Positions 26,748 through 35,811 of a DNA stretch of 64,000 nucleotides are shown in pieces. The stretch comes from Ilyomonas sp964249755 (GTDB lineage: Bacteria > Bacteroidota > Bacteroidia > Chitinophagales > Chitinophagaceae). The notes under the pieces were generated by a model. It was not told where the DNA came from, did not search any database, and worked only from the letters and a program-made list of their open reading frames with translations. The DNA lies in contig CAXUDB010000002.1 of NCBI GenBank assembly GCA_964249755.1, forward strand, positions 496,001 through 560,000, written 5' to 3'. The translations under genes were made by a program, and so were the position numbers. Position 1 is the first letter of the stretch. Each line of letters starts with the position of its first letter.

Positions 26748-26787
26748 AAAAAAGGCAGCACATCAACGAATGTGCTGCCTTTTTTTT
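26748..26787 (+). terminator. Terminator hairpin after beta-helix copy 1
   Basis: AAAAAAGGCAGCACAT (26748-26763) and ATGTGCTGCCTTTTTT (26770-26785) are perfect complements around a 6-base loop with a trailing T run. The tandem paralogs are therefore separate transcription units. Confidence 0.9.
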
Positions 26788-27288
26788 CAACAGTGATGAA
26801 ATGAGGTGTGATTGTAGAGTTACCAACTGAAGAATATAATACACAGAGGCTGTTGTCCTGATACAAGAACAAGGCTTGCTTTCCGTTTTTTGCCGATTGT
26901 ATTATTATAAAGACCTTAAGTTGCTTTAAAAAAACCTTTTAAAATGCGATTTAAAAGAAGAAGTATTAAAACGAAATTAAACAGAATGAAAATTTGCTTA
27001 AGTCTTTCTCAAGCAAGAAAAAAATGAATGCATTTTGATAGTTTTGTTCCAGCGAATCCAATAGAATAGCTTTTATAGCAAAAGAGATTTAGGGGAAGGC
27101 AGCATCCAATATCAAATCTGCCAGCCTGCTAAATCAAATAAAAAAACGAATAGCAACAGCATAATTAAAGCAGGTATACCTATATCGGGCTACAGGCAAA
27201 AGTTTGCTGTTACGAAAACAAAAATTGTTTTAAAATTCAATCATCAATATCAATAGCCTCACCGGCTATCACATCAAAATTCAGTATC
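26788..27288. other. AT-rich leader/promoter region of beta-helix copy 2
   Basis: About 500 bp with no supported gene. One exact TAnnTTTG element, TAGTTTTG, lies at 27039-27046. If used, it would give a leader of more than 230 bases before the ATG at 27289. It is not recognisably similar to the region before copy 1. Confidence 0.35.
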
Positions 27289-30200
27289 ATGAAAAAGTTT
27301 ATTTTACCCATTTTGCTTCTTCATCTGGCAGCTACTGTGAACGCTGCGACGTACTTTTTTTCTTCTTTATCAGGAGATGATTCCAGAACCTCAGCACAGG
27401 CACAAAACGCTGCTACACCCTGGAAGACAATTGCAAAACTAAATGCGATTATGTACACCTTAAAAGCAGGCGACAAAGTTGCTTTTAAACGCGGTGAAAC
27501 CTTTGATGGTGCCATCATTGTTACCGTTTCGGGCACCAGCACATTGCCCATTACATTTACGGCTTATGGATCCGGAACCAGACCTGTTATTAATGGTTTC
27601 TCAACACTAACCGGATGGACTCAATCCCGCACCAATGTATGGGAAGCCTCTTTGTCTCTTTTAAGCGGTAAAGAAAGTATGGTAACGTTGAACAACCAGC
27701 AGCAGGCTATCGGGCGTTATCCCAACATCAATACTTCAAACAGGGGATATCTTACCATTGATTCGCATTCAAGTATGACAGAACTGAATAGCAGTCAGCT
27801 TCCGGCTTCACCTAACTGGACCGGTGGAGATATCGTAATCCGCAAGAATCGCTGGACGCTCGATAGAAGTTTAGTTACTTATCATTATGGCACAACCATT
27901 GGTTTTGTAAGTGGCTCAACCAATCCAATCAGTGATAAGTTTGGATTCTTTATCGAGAACCATACAAACACACTCGATCAAAATGGAGAATGGTATTACG
28001 ATAAAGTAAGAAGCAAACTGCAGATGTATTTTAGTGGCAACAACCCTGCGGCGTATGCAGTAAAAGCCAGTTCGGTAGAAACATTGGTATCCATTTCTTT
28101 CCAGAATTATATCACTTTCACCAACCTGATGTTTAATGGTGCTAACTCATATGCTTTTAACCTGGTTAACTCTAATAACATTGCCATCAACAACTGTGCT
28201 TTCAATTTCACGGGTATTGATGCGGTTAAGGCATTAAGTTCTAACTATTTTACATTCACCAATTGTCTTATTAATAATGCAAATAACAATGGTCTTTACT
28301 TGTATTGGAATTGTTCTAACGCATTGATAACAGGCAATACCGTTAAAAACACTGCCGTTATACCAGGCATGGGTCAGAACGATGTAGGTACACATCAGGG
28401 CATTGTAATCAGAGGCGATAACAACCTGATACAATACAATGAAGTGGACAGCAGCGGTGCCAATGGCATTCATTTCGAAGGCAGTTACAGCACTGTTGCC
28501 AACAACTTTGTAAATGTGTTTGGTCTGACGGTAGATGACTGCGGCGGTATCTATACAGGTCAGGGTTTGGGCGATAATACTGTTTGTTCTAGCAAGTCTA
28601 TTCTTAATAATATTGTATTGAACGGAGTAGGCGCCCCGGCTGGGACCAGCGATACAACAGCTCCTTCTACGCAAGGCATTTATTTAGATGCGAATAGCAA
28701 CCATGTATTAGTAAGTGGTAACACAGTAGCCTATTGCGGTCAGGCTGGCATTTTCAGCAACATCAATAACAATGTTACCATCACCAACAACACAATGTTC
28801 AACAATGGCAAAGAACAATTTTTGGGTACAAAGCAATACAGCCAGGGAAATGTAACCGTAAAAAACAATATTCTGTTTTCCAGAACGGCTACCCAGTTGG
28901 GAACCAGAATAGAAAGCAGCACAGGCAACAGCGACATTGCGCAATTCGGTTCGTTTGACAGCAACTATTACTGCCGCCCGATAGATAACAATTATCTTTT
29001 CTTCAGCCAATGTTATATAAACGGAACCTACACCACAGCATATGATAACCTCACCACCTGGGCTTCCAAGTTTAACTATGATAAGAACTCCAAAGGGGCT
29101 CCGGCTATTATACCAGCTTATACGTACGGTTCACCCAGCGGCGTGAATAAATATTCAAACGGAGCGTACAATACAAGTGTAAGCGATGTAGGTTCTTTTT
29201 CTTCTACCGGCGATATGTTGAAGGCATGGGTAGCCAGCAAACTGGATGCAGGCACCTTGCAGGTTACCTCAAACACGTACTCTGCTAACAACAATTACAT
29301 GCTTACGCTGCCATTGAATTCAGGTGTAGAGGCTGGCAAAGGATACCTGTTGTCGTTCAGCTTGCAGGGCAGTGCCTCCGGCAGACCTATGGAAGCATAT
29401 TTGAGAACAACAACGGCAGGTAATAAAGATTTAACTACAAGAATTAAAATACCAATAGACGTTACACGCAAAGACATTCAATTGGGTTTTACTGCCACAG
29501 CAACGTCTGGCGCGTCCATCGAACTTGATGTAGCACAACCTAATGGCGCCATCTGGGTTGACAATGTGAACCTGCAGGAAGCTGTCATCACAACAACAAA
29601 CCCCGACGATTATATTGTTTTTAAATACAACGCCACGGCAAACGCGAAAACAGTTGATTTTGGCAGCACTACTTACTACGATGCCAAAGGTGCTACCTAT
29701 AGCGGCAAAATAACATTGCAACCTTATAGCTCCATTGCATTGTTTAAACAAGCAGGCACAACTTCAGCATTCAAAACTTCCTCTGATGTTCAATCTATCC
29801 AAGCAAAAGGCAATTTAACGGATGCTTCTGCTACCAGCTTTACGAAGACATCGTCTGCTAATGTTAGCTGGCAAGTAGATAACCAGAGCAGCGCCGCTTC
29901 TTACTACACGATTGAACGTTCGGCGGACGGTTTGAACTTCACGGGTATTGGTAAAGCCGATGTAAAAAAGAACAATGCCTCATCTATCAGCTATGAGTAT
30001 AATGATGCAACACCGGTTGCCGGCAAGAACTATTACCGCATTACGCAGTACGACGAAAAAGCCGTAGCTACGGTCAGCAAAGTGGTAATGGTGAATAACA
30101 TCAGCTTCCAGGTGAACCCAAACCCGGTGCAGAACACCATGCACCTGTTCTTTAACGGGCTGATAAAAGCAGATGATCATGTAGGTAAAGACGTTATTAT

Positions 30201-30360
30201 CCGCAATACTTCAGGCGTTACTGTAAAGACATTGCAACTGCCATCAACAGACAACATCAGCAATGCAAATCTGGATGTATCCTCATTAAAGAGTGGTCTT
30301 TATATCTTAAGCATTACATCGGAAGGAAAAACAATCAGCAAACAATTTCTGAAACAATAG
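27289..30360 (+). CDS. T9SS-exported parallel beta-helix protein, copy 2
   Basis: A 1023-residue paralog of the preceding gene with the same order of parts. These are a signal peptide (KKFILPILLLHLAATVNA), the SGDDSRTSAQAQN opening, a beta-helix with NNANNNGLYLYWNCSNALI and DDCGGIYTGQG, a jellyroll (GAIWVDNVNLQEA), an Ig-like part (WQVDNQSSAASYYTIERSADG) and a type A sorting domain (VNPNPVQNTMHLFF to GLYILSITSEGKTISKQF). By eye well over half of the residues match copy 1, and stretches are identical at nucleotide level. Both copies keep intact signal and sorting ends, so both are probably functional and may have diverged in substrate. It stands immediately downstream of the convergent polysaccharide cluster. 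Confidence 0.88.
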   Translation: MKKFILPILLLHLAATVNAATYFFSSLSGDDSRTSAQAQNAATPWKTIAKLNAIMYTLKAGDKVAFKRGETFDGAIIVTVSGTSTLPITFTAYGSGTRPVINGFSTLTGWTQSRTNVWEASLSLLSGKESMVTLNNQQQAIGRYPNINTSNRGYLTIDSHSSMTELNSSQLPASPNWTGGDIVIRKNRWTLDRSLVTYHYGTTIGFVSGSTNPISDKFGFFIENHTNTLDQNGEWYYDKVRSKLQMYFSGNNPAAYAVKASSVETLVSISFQNYITFTNLMFNGANSYAFNLVNSNNIAINNCAFNFTGIDAVKALSSNYFTFTNCLINNANNNGLYLYWNCSNALITGNTVKNTAVIPGMGQNDVGTHQGIVIRGDNNLIQYNEVDSSGANGIHFEGSYSTVANNFVNVFGLTVDDCGGIYTGQGLGDNTVCSSKSILNNIVLNGVGAPAGTSDTTAPSTQGIYLDANSNHVLVSGNTVAYCGQAGIFSNINNNVTITNNTMFNNGKEQFLGTKQYSQGNVTVKNNILFSRTATQLGTRIESSTGNSDIAQFGSFDSNYYCRPIDNNYLFFSQCYINGTYTTAYDNLTTWASKFNYDKNSKGAPAIIPAYTYGSPSGVNKYSNGAYNTSVSDVGSFSSTGDMLKAWVASKLDAGTLQVTSNTYSANNNYMLTLPLNSGVEAGKGYLLSFSLQGSASGRPMEAYLRTTTAGNKDLTTRIKIPIDVTRKDIQLGFTATATSGASIELDVAQPNGAIWVDNVNLQEAVITTTNPDDYIVFKYNATANAKTVDFGSTTYYDAKGATYSGKITLQPYSSIALFKQAGTTSAFKTSSDVQSIQAKGNLTDASATSFTKTSSANVSWQVDNQSSAASYYTIERSADGLNFTGIGKADVKKNNASSISYEYNDATPVAGKNYYRITQYDEKAVATVSKVVMVNNISFQVNPNPVQNTMHLFFNGLIKADDHVGKDVIIRNTSGVTVKTLQLPSTDNISNANLDVSSLKSGLYILSITSEGKTISKQFLKQ
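28411..28453 (+). repeat. 43-bp exact direct repeat shared with copy 1 (second instance)
   Basis: Identical to 24762-24804; see the first instance. Such exact tracts between diverged copies are potential recombination points. Confidence 0.9.
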
Positions 30361-30380
30361 AAGATAGATTAGCAGAAATA

Positions 30381-30417
30381 AAAAAGTCCGGTAACAATAG
30401 TGTTGCCGGACTTTTTT
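30381..30417 (+). terminator. Terminator hairpin between beta-helix copy 2 and the polysaccharide cluster
   Basis: AAAAAGTCCGGTAACA (30381-30396) pairs with TGTTGCCGGACTTTTT (30401-30416), one G-U pair, around the loop ATAG. With A and T tracts on either side it can serve both converging transcripts. Confidence 0.88.
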
Positions 30418-30571
30418 AATAGTAGCTCCGTTCAAAAGTAATAAGCTTTCGTCTATATGAAAGAGTTACACGTTCATCACAGTACAGTCTTTTTATTCCT
30501 GTGCAATTAATACTAAGACATCACCTTATTTTTCTTTATAAATAAAGAAGGAATGAAAACAATTTCACTTT

Positions 30572-31777
30572 CTACAACTTACTAATTTCTTCAACCGAAA
30601 CCTTGTTCAGAATTTGCTTCAGCTTTCGTTCTATCTGGTTAATATCTACCATTAAATTCAATTTCTCACCCTGCTTAAAAGTGCGTGCTCTACCATCCGA
30701 TTTGCAAATCAGGTAATCATACTGAATGCCTACTTTATTGGCTAAATCGTTGAAAAAAGGTTGGGCAAAATCTTCTGCCATTAGTTCTATTACGCTGGTA
30801 TTTTGCTGACAGAATACAAGATTAGCTTGTCCTGCACCGATGGTAGCAATAATAACTTCGGCATTAGCGAACAAGCTGATTTTTTCGATGAAAGAAAGCT
30901 TGGAAAGCTCAAACGAACGAAAGCCATATCTGTCCAGCACTCCCATAAGCTCAGGTTCGTTCAGTACACGGCGTTTGGAGGAATCGTTGCGGCTGATATA
31001 AACATACGGGCACTTGTATTTATTATCGGTTGCTGTATTGTTATACTTTAGAAATTCGCTCCGCAAAAAGTCGCTGCACCAGGTTGGTATATGCTCGTGA
31101 TAGCGCACATAAGTAGTAGCCAGTAAAGTGTCTGCCTGTATATGGTTTTCTATATCGCCCGGTATGATTTTGCTCTCGTCTATACCCAGCATCCTGATGA
31201 TATCCTTTTGGTAATCCTGCTTATAACTGGGGATGAGAAACCAGTCTATTTTATCATACCATCCTATCTTTTTTAACAGCGCGATGCGCGAGATAGAATC
31301 AATGAGGAAATGAGAGTAGTTAACAATACCGCCTTCGCCAATCAGAAGGTTGAGAACGTTGCCTTTGTAGTGCTTAGGCTCTTTAAAATAATTTTGCCGG
31401 AAGATGTTGTTTTTAGAGGGCACATTGCTTTCAAGATCATAAGACAATTCACCCACCAGATAACCATCACCGCTGATAACGGCAATGCTGAAATTATTAT
31501 CGGTATGTGCCCTGCCGTTGGGAATGGCTACTACCCTGGCAGCCGGTATCTGAGCAACAATAGTAGTATCTACATAACCAATAAAATGAGTTCTGAACTC
31601 GTCGCTTACATTCAGGTGAGAGATATAAGGCTCAAAAGCCTGTTCGCATTCAGCACCTGCCACTGCTGTCACATACTCATCAATGGTTGTATAAACCCCT
31701 TTTGGTTTATAACGCCTGTTGCGGATAAGAATGCGGGTCAGCATTTTCTTCATCCGCCTGATTATTTTATGTAGCAT
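30572..31777 (-). CDS. Glycosyltransferase family 61 (DUF563) protein
   Basis: A 401-residue protein, last gene of the polysaccharide cluster. The GT61/DUF563 pattern is visible. A central NYSHFLIDSISRIALLKKIG is followed by YVYISRNDSSKRRVLNEPEL (about 267-286), the helix FELSKLSFIEKISLFANAE and the loop ATIGAGQANLVF, then ELMAEDFAQPFF. In eukaryotes GT61 enzymes transfer xylose or GlcNAc; bacterial members occur in capsule and LPS clusters with mostly unknown sugars. No signal peptide is present, so it acts on the cytosolic side. It is separated by 78 bp from the preceding gene of the cluster and is probably part of the same transcript. Confidence 0.8.
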   Translation of the reverse strand: MLHKIIRRMKKMLTRILIRNRRYKPKGVYTTIDEYVTAVAGAECEQAFEPYISHLNVSDEFRTHFIGYVDTTIVAQIPAARVVAIPNGRAHTDNNFSIAVISGDGYLVGELSYDLESNVPSKNNIFRQNYFKEPKHYKGNVLNLLIGEGGIVNYSHFLIDSISRIALLKKIGWYDKIDWFLIPSYKQDYQKDIIRMLGIDESKIIPGDIENHIQADTLLATTYVRYHEHIPTWCSDFLRSEFLKYNNTATDNKYKCPYVYISRNDSSKRRVLNEPELMGVLDRYGFRSFELSKLSFIEKISLFANAEVIIATIGAGQANLVFCQQNTSVIELMAEDFAQPFFNDLANKVGIQYDYLICKSDGRARTFKQGEKLNLMVDINQIERKLKQILNKVSVEEISKL

Positions 31778-31855
31778 CGTTGTGGCAGGTTTGAGCGAAA
31801 AATAAGCAATAATGTAGTTGGCTTACGTGTTTCAATGGCGTTTTGTCGTCTGTAC

Positions 31856-32737
31856 TTATGGGTTCATTACAGGTTGGTAGATCTTATCGTATTTATGAAT
31901 CAGCGACACAGTTTCTTCAATATTATTTTTTGAAGAAGCCCCGAACAGGATAGATTCTACATTGGGCAGGCTGCACACATATTCAATCGCTTCTTTTGGT
32001 GGGATAGCGCCGGCTGCCAGCACCTGCATAGCAATGATCCTTGCGTTCTTTGTGGCCAAAGTTTCTTCATACAAATCCTTACCACCCGACATTCTAAAGT
32101 TCACTTTATTGATGGATGCGCATACCACCGGGTTTTCAACACCAGCTTCTTCCAGCGTATTCAGCAGCTTAGGAAGATTCATCGTGATGAAGCCTGCTTC
32201 TGCATTGTATCTTTCGCGTATGTAATCGTGATAAGCTTTGAAGATTTCCTTCATTCCTAAACCTAACAATAAATCGGTAACCACGTTTTGCAGAAAGATA
32301 ACAGGCGTGTTAATGCCTTTGAACATCTTCATTTCAGAGTCTATCATCAGTTCCATAATGGATAGATAATCCTTCGACAAATAAGCTACGCCGCCTTTAA
32401 ACAACGAGCCAAAGAAATTGCCGGGTACATATTGCTTGATGGTTCCCATCACGCCCAGTTCAGTAACCGCATTTGCATATTTATGCGCATATGGCATACA
32501 AGGATAAATCTTGTAATTCGCATATTTCTCAGGGTTGGCTCTTATATAATCGCAGATGCTGGAAATGCGGTCGTGCGTCGTGCACATAAAAGTATTAACG
32601 CCGACATGCATGGCATAATCCAGCGTTTTGATGATAGCGCTGTCGTTTTTGAATTTAATAGATTGTGCTCTCGATTTTTCATCTGAAATATGGTTCACTG
32701 CAAAGAACTGGTTGTCGCCAAAAATAATTCTTTCCAT
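31856..32737 (-). CDS. Uncharacterised TIM-barrel protein of polysaccharide clusters (aldo/keto-reductase-like)
   Basis: A 293-residue soluble protein. The opening RIIFGDNQFFAVNHISDEK, the stretch AMHVGVNTFMCTTHDRI, and the closing pattern VCSLPNVESILFGASSKNNIEETV resemble the start and end of an aldo/keto-reductase barrel, where the last strands hold a GASS/GxS-K cofactor-type loop. The usual catalytic Asp-Tyr-Lys-His set could not be assigned, so a redox role is only a guess. I recall close relatives in other surface-polysaccharide clusters without known function. The upstream Gfo/Idh dehydrogenase gene ends 5 bases before this one starts, so they are likely co-translated and may act in the same sugar-modification route. 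Confidence 0.6.
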   Translation of the reverse strand: MERIIFGDNQFFAVNHISDEKSRAQSIKFKNDSAIIKTLDYAMHVGVNTFMCTTHDRISSICDYIRANPEKYANYKIYPCMPYAHKYANAVTELGVMGTIKQYVPGNFFGSLFKGGVAYLSKDYLSIMELMIDSEMKMFKGINTPVIFLQNVVTDLLLGLGMKEIFKAYHDYIRERYNAEAGFITMNLPKLLNTLEEAGVENPVVCASINKVNFRMSGGKDLYEETLATKNARIIAMQVLAAGAIPPKEAIEYVCSLPNVESILFGASSKNNIEETVSLIHKYDKIYQPVMNP

Positions 32738-32742
32738 AGCCT

Positions 32743-33753
32743 CTAATTTGCGTTGTTTTTAAGTAACGAAATAACTTTATCGGTGTGCCATGCACTTTGA
32801 AAAGTGTTGATGTTGTTAGGCACCTTTTTCTGAACCGCTTTGATGAAATAATCAACCTGTGCAGAGTATTCTTCACCACGAAGATAAAAATCTACCGATG
32901 GTGTAAGATCGGTGATGTATTTCACATTCCAGCCGCGGCTGTAACCTTGCGGAAACTGGGCGGTTTTAAAATAAACTTTTAGTTCGTTGGCATCGCAGAT
33001 GATTTTGCCTTTGCTGCCCAAAATTGTGATAGAAGTTGACATCTTCCGGTACGTTTCATCGCTCCAGTTTACGGATAAGGTACCGCTTACTTTTGATGAC
33101 AACTCCAGCACTGAGAATACCGAATCCTCTACATTCTTCGAATAAAAAGATTTCAGTACCGTGCCTCTTACTTTTTCCACAGGGCTTATTGTGTAGTTGA
33201 TCAGATCAATCACATGCGAAGCATAATCCATCAGGCAGCCGCCGCCTTCTTCCGGGTCGGAGCGCCAGGTTTCCTGCTTTGGTTTTATTACTACAGGTCC
33301 GTAAGATTCTCCTGTAAAATGAAAAATATCGCCGATGAATCCACCATCCAGTATCCGTTTCACTTCCTGGAAAGTGCCGATAAATTTATTGTGATAACCC
33401 ACCTGATTGACCAAACCTTTCCGCTCTGCCAACTGCACCAGTTCTTTACCATCTTCAGGTGTAAGGCACAATGGCTTTTCGGCAAACACATGTCTTCCGC
33501 TCTCCAATATTTTCTTCACCATCCTTGCGTGCAGCTTGGTAGGAACCGCTACAAACACAGCATCTGCATCGGTTTCCTTCAGCATATCTTCATAATCGCT
33601 GAAGGTTGGGAACGATGTATATTTCTTAAACACATCAAGCGTCATTTTAGATGCGTCTGCAACGCCTGCCACTTCCACATCGGGATGCGCCCCCAGTATT
33701 GCAAGGTGCGAGACACCCATTTTTCCGGCACCGATCAAACCAACTTTTACCAT
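32743..33753 (-). CDS. Gfo/Idh/MocA-family NAD(P)-dependent sugar dehydrogenase
   Basis: A 336-residue Rossmann-fold oxidoreductase. The nucleotide-binding motif VGLIGAGKMG (residues 3-12) is at the N-terminus. The EKP motif FAEKPLCLTPED holds the family's catalytic lysine, and a histidine lies in MDYASHVIDLI. Members oxidise or reduce sugars and sugar nucleotides, for example in the synthesis of unusual amino sugars in O-antigens. No aminotransferase or acetyltransferase is present in the cluster, so the final sugar cannot be predicted. The gene starts 2 bases after the WecG-type gene ends and is followed after 5 bases by the AKR-like gene. This suggests a tight three-gene block. Confidence 0.88.
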   Translation of the reverse strand: MVKVGLIGAGKMGVSHLAILGAHPDVEVAGVADASKMTLDVFKKYTSFPTFSDYEDMLKETDADAVFVAVPTKLHARMVKKILESGRHVFAEKPLCLTPEDGKELVQLAERKGLVNQVGYHNKFIGTFQEVKRILDGGFIGDIFHFTGESYGPVVIKPKQETWRSDPEEGGGCLMDYASHVIDLINYTISPVEKVRGTVLKSFYSKNVEDSVFSVLELSSKVSGTLSVNWSDETYRKMSTSITILGSKGKIICDANELKVYFKTAQFPQGYSRGWNVKYITDLTPSVDFYLRGEEYSAQVDYFIKAVQKKVPNNINTFQSAWHTDKVISLLKNNAN

Positions 33754-33755
33754 AC

Positions 33756-34520
33756 TTATTTTATTTGTTTAAGGAAAGAAATGTGTAATAAAAGATCCCT
33801 GAAAAACTTCATCTGGTTTTTAATATTACGACGAAAAATCTCAGGACGTAAAAAAATTCTTGCCAGCCATTCTAATCTTAGTTTTATCCAAATGGGAGCG
33901 GGGCGTTTGCTGTTGCCCGCATACCAGTCGAACACATTGCCGATGGTGCTGATGATTCTTGCATTGGTGGCATCGCGATGCTGATAGGCCCATTTTTCCT
34001 GTTTTGGCGCTGTCATTCCCACAAATAATACATCAGGATGAAAAGCATTGATTGCATTAATCATCTTTTCGTTGTCTTCGTTGCTGAAAACAGATTTGTA
34101 AGGCGGCGAATAAGAACCTGTCACTGCATATGGGTATTCCTTCTTTATCCTGTCTTTTATCTTTTGTAACGTGTCTTCTGTAGAGCCAAGGAAAAATACT
34201 TTCCAGAGGTTTTTGTTTGCCTGTTCCATCAGGTAATCAAAACAATCCTGCCCTGCAATTTTCTTTATGTTCTTTCTGTTCAATATTAATGAACCAATGG
34301 CTACGCCCATGCCGTCCAGCACCAGCAAGTCTGTGTTTTTTAACGCCGTTTCAAATTCCTTATCCTGCAATGCCACACCATAAGAATTTGGACTGAACGT
34401 ATTGATCAATACTTTATCAATGTCGGGCTGAATGATGCTGAGCGAAGAAGAAAATACATTATACCCCAACACAGGTGTGCTTTCGTAACCTTTCATTTTT
34501 ATTTTTGTTTGTTCACTCAT
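33756..34520 (-). CDS. WecG/TagA/CpsF-family glycosyltransferase (GT26)
   Basis: A 254-residue enzyme. A GTG one codon earlier (34523) is less likely than the ATG at 34520. Family motifs are present: FSPNSYGVALQDKEF, LLVLDGMGVAIGSL, KVFFLGSTEDTLQKI, DVLFVGMTAPKQEKWAYQH and TIGNVFDWYAGNSKRAP-like (read here as YAGNSKRPAPIWI). WecG and TagA add ManNAc(A) to a GlcNAc-diphospho-undecaprenol primer on the cytosolic face of the membrane, so this is probably the second-sugar enzyme of the repeat unit. That implies a WecA-type initiating transferase outside this window. The C-terminal helices (WLARIFLRPEIFRR) may touch the membrane, as seen for TagA. Confidence 0.87.
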   Translation of the reverse strand: MSEQTKIKMKGYESTPVLGYNVFSSSLSIIQPDIDKVLINTFSPNSYGVALQDKEFETALKNTDLLVLDGMGVAIGSLILNRKNIKKIAGQDCFDYLMEQANKNLWKVFFLGSTEDTLQKIKDRIKKEYPYAVTGSYSPPYKSVFSNEDNEKMINAINAFHPDVLFVGMTAPKQEKWAYQHRDATNARIISTIGNVFDWYAGNSKRPAPIWIKLRLEWLARIFLRPEIFRRNIKNQMKFFRDLLLHISFLKQIK

Positions 34521-34558
34521 CACCAGTCAGCTTTTCCTGTAGTTTTGATAGGCAACCT

Positions 34559-35701
34559 TTATACTACGGAAGATAGGCTGTAGTCAGTTTGATTTTGATA
34601 AATTGCTTCCTTTAAAATATCCGTCAGGTTTCTTTCAAACGTATCTAAAGTAAAGTGTTCATAAAACCGCTTTCTTCCTGCTTCTCCCATTGTATAACGC
34701 AGAGCCGGGTCATTTATTAGAACCGTTAGTTTCTCTGCCAGGCCGCGCACGTCATTATGAGGAACCAGAAAACCGGTTTTGCCATCCACAATAATATCGG
34801 GTATGCCGCCTTCCGGTGTAGCCACAACAGGCAGTCCGTTTTGCATTGCCTCCAGGTTTACCAGTCCAAATGTGTCGTAATGAGTAGGAAAGACAAATAC
34901 ATCGGATTGTTGATAAAAGGACATCTTCTCTTCTTTGTATTTTGGACCATGCGCAAACACAACTTCAGTTAATTTTTTTTCCCTGATTTGCCTGTTGAAT
35001 TCTTCTTCTGAAACATCAAACCAGCCGCCGACGTAATGACATTGAAAATTTATACCTTTCTGATGAAGAATTTCGCAAGCCTCCAGCAACACAAAAATAC
35101 CTTTTTCGCGAATCATATTTGAGAGAAACAGCAACTGACAAACCTCTCCTTCCTTCTTTATAAATTTCTTTTCAGCAGCTTCTAAAGGCAAAGTGGCAGG
35201 CACACCGCAAGGGCAATAGAAAACATCTTTTTCTTTTACGTAAGCTTTTATATCGGGATACAAAAAGCGGGATACCAGAATGCTGCGGGTGTCTTTGAAA
35301 ACATACCTGTAGAGCGAGCGGGCTAATTTACTATCTCTTTCACTGATCCCTTTATTATGAAAATGATAAATAAGTTTTGGCTTCCAGCGTTTCATTATAG
35401 AAACAAGTAAAGCATCTTTATAAAACCCTGCACCAGATGCCGTAAGCGTCATATAACACAGATCGTATTTTTTATCTTTAAGAGCCGTAATTACCTGCCG
35501 GATAATTCGGACAAAAGCACCTATTTTTTTTAGGTTGCCTTTGCCGGATTCATGTAGAATGCGGTTGGTGGCCAAATCAATATAATCAGCTTCAAAAGCC
35601 TCGTTTATTACCTCACTTTCTCTGATGTATTTACCCACCATAGCAGCGCCGTGTGTAGGAGGCGGAAGATGTAATACAAAGAGTATTTTCGGTTTTACCA
35701 T
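34559..35701 (-). CDS. Glycosyltransferase family 4
   Basis: A 380-residue GT-B enzyme. The N-terminus (ILFVLHLPPPTHGAAMVGKYI) is the acceptor-side Rossmann domain. The C-terminal donor-binding half shows LLFLSNMIREKGIFVLLEA and then FVFPTHYDTFGLVNLEAMQNGLPVVAT, with the E-x7-E signature of GT4 retaining transferases, ending in the GGIPDIIVDGKTGFLV loop. It would transfer a sugar from a nucleotide donor to the growing lipid-linked repeat unit. Donor and linkage cannot be read from the sequence. It lies 110 bp downstream of the next GT4 gene, one of the wider gaps in the cluster. Confidence 0.9.
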   Translation of the reverse strand: MVKPKILFVLHLPPPTHGAAMVGKYIRESEVINEAFEADYIDLATNRILHESGKGNLKKIGAFVRIIRQVITALKDKKYDLCYMTLTASGAGFYKDALLVSIMKRWKPKLIYHFHNKGISERDSKLARSLYRYVFKDTRSILVSRFLYPDIKAYVKEKDVFYCPCGVPATLPLEAAEKKFIKKEGEVCQLLFLSNMIREKGIFVLLEACEILHQKGINFQCHYVGGWFDVSEEEFNRQIREKKLTEVVFAHGPKYKEEKMSFYQQSDVFVFPTHYDTFGLVNLEAMQNGLPVVATPEGGIPDIIVDGKTGFLVPHNDVRGLAEKLTVLINDPALRYTMGEAGRKRFYEHFTLDTFERNLTDILKEAIYQNQTDYSLSSVV

Positions 35702-35811
35702 TTTTTGCTCTTATTATCCTGCAGCATAAAGCGGCGGATGATTTTGGTTGTCTTAGCAGTGGAAGGCGATATTGTTTTTATTGCCACTCTTATATTCAAT
35801 AATTTTGCCAG

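Noticed and set aside
23640..30360. Transposon or composite element carrying the tandem paralogs
   Set aside because: No transposase or flanking terminal repeats; ordinary tandem duplication suffices.
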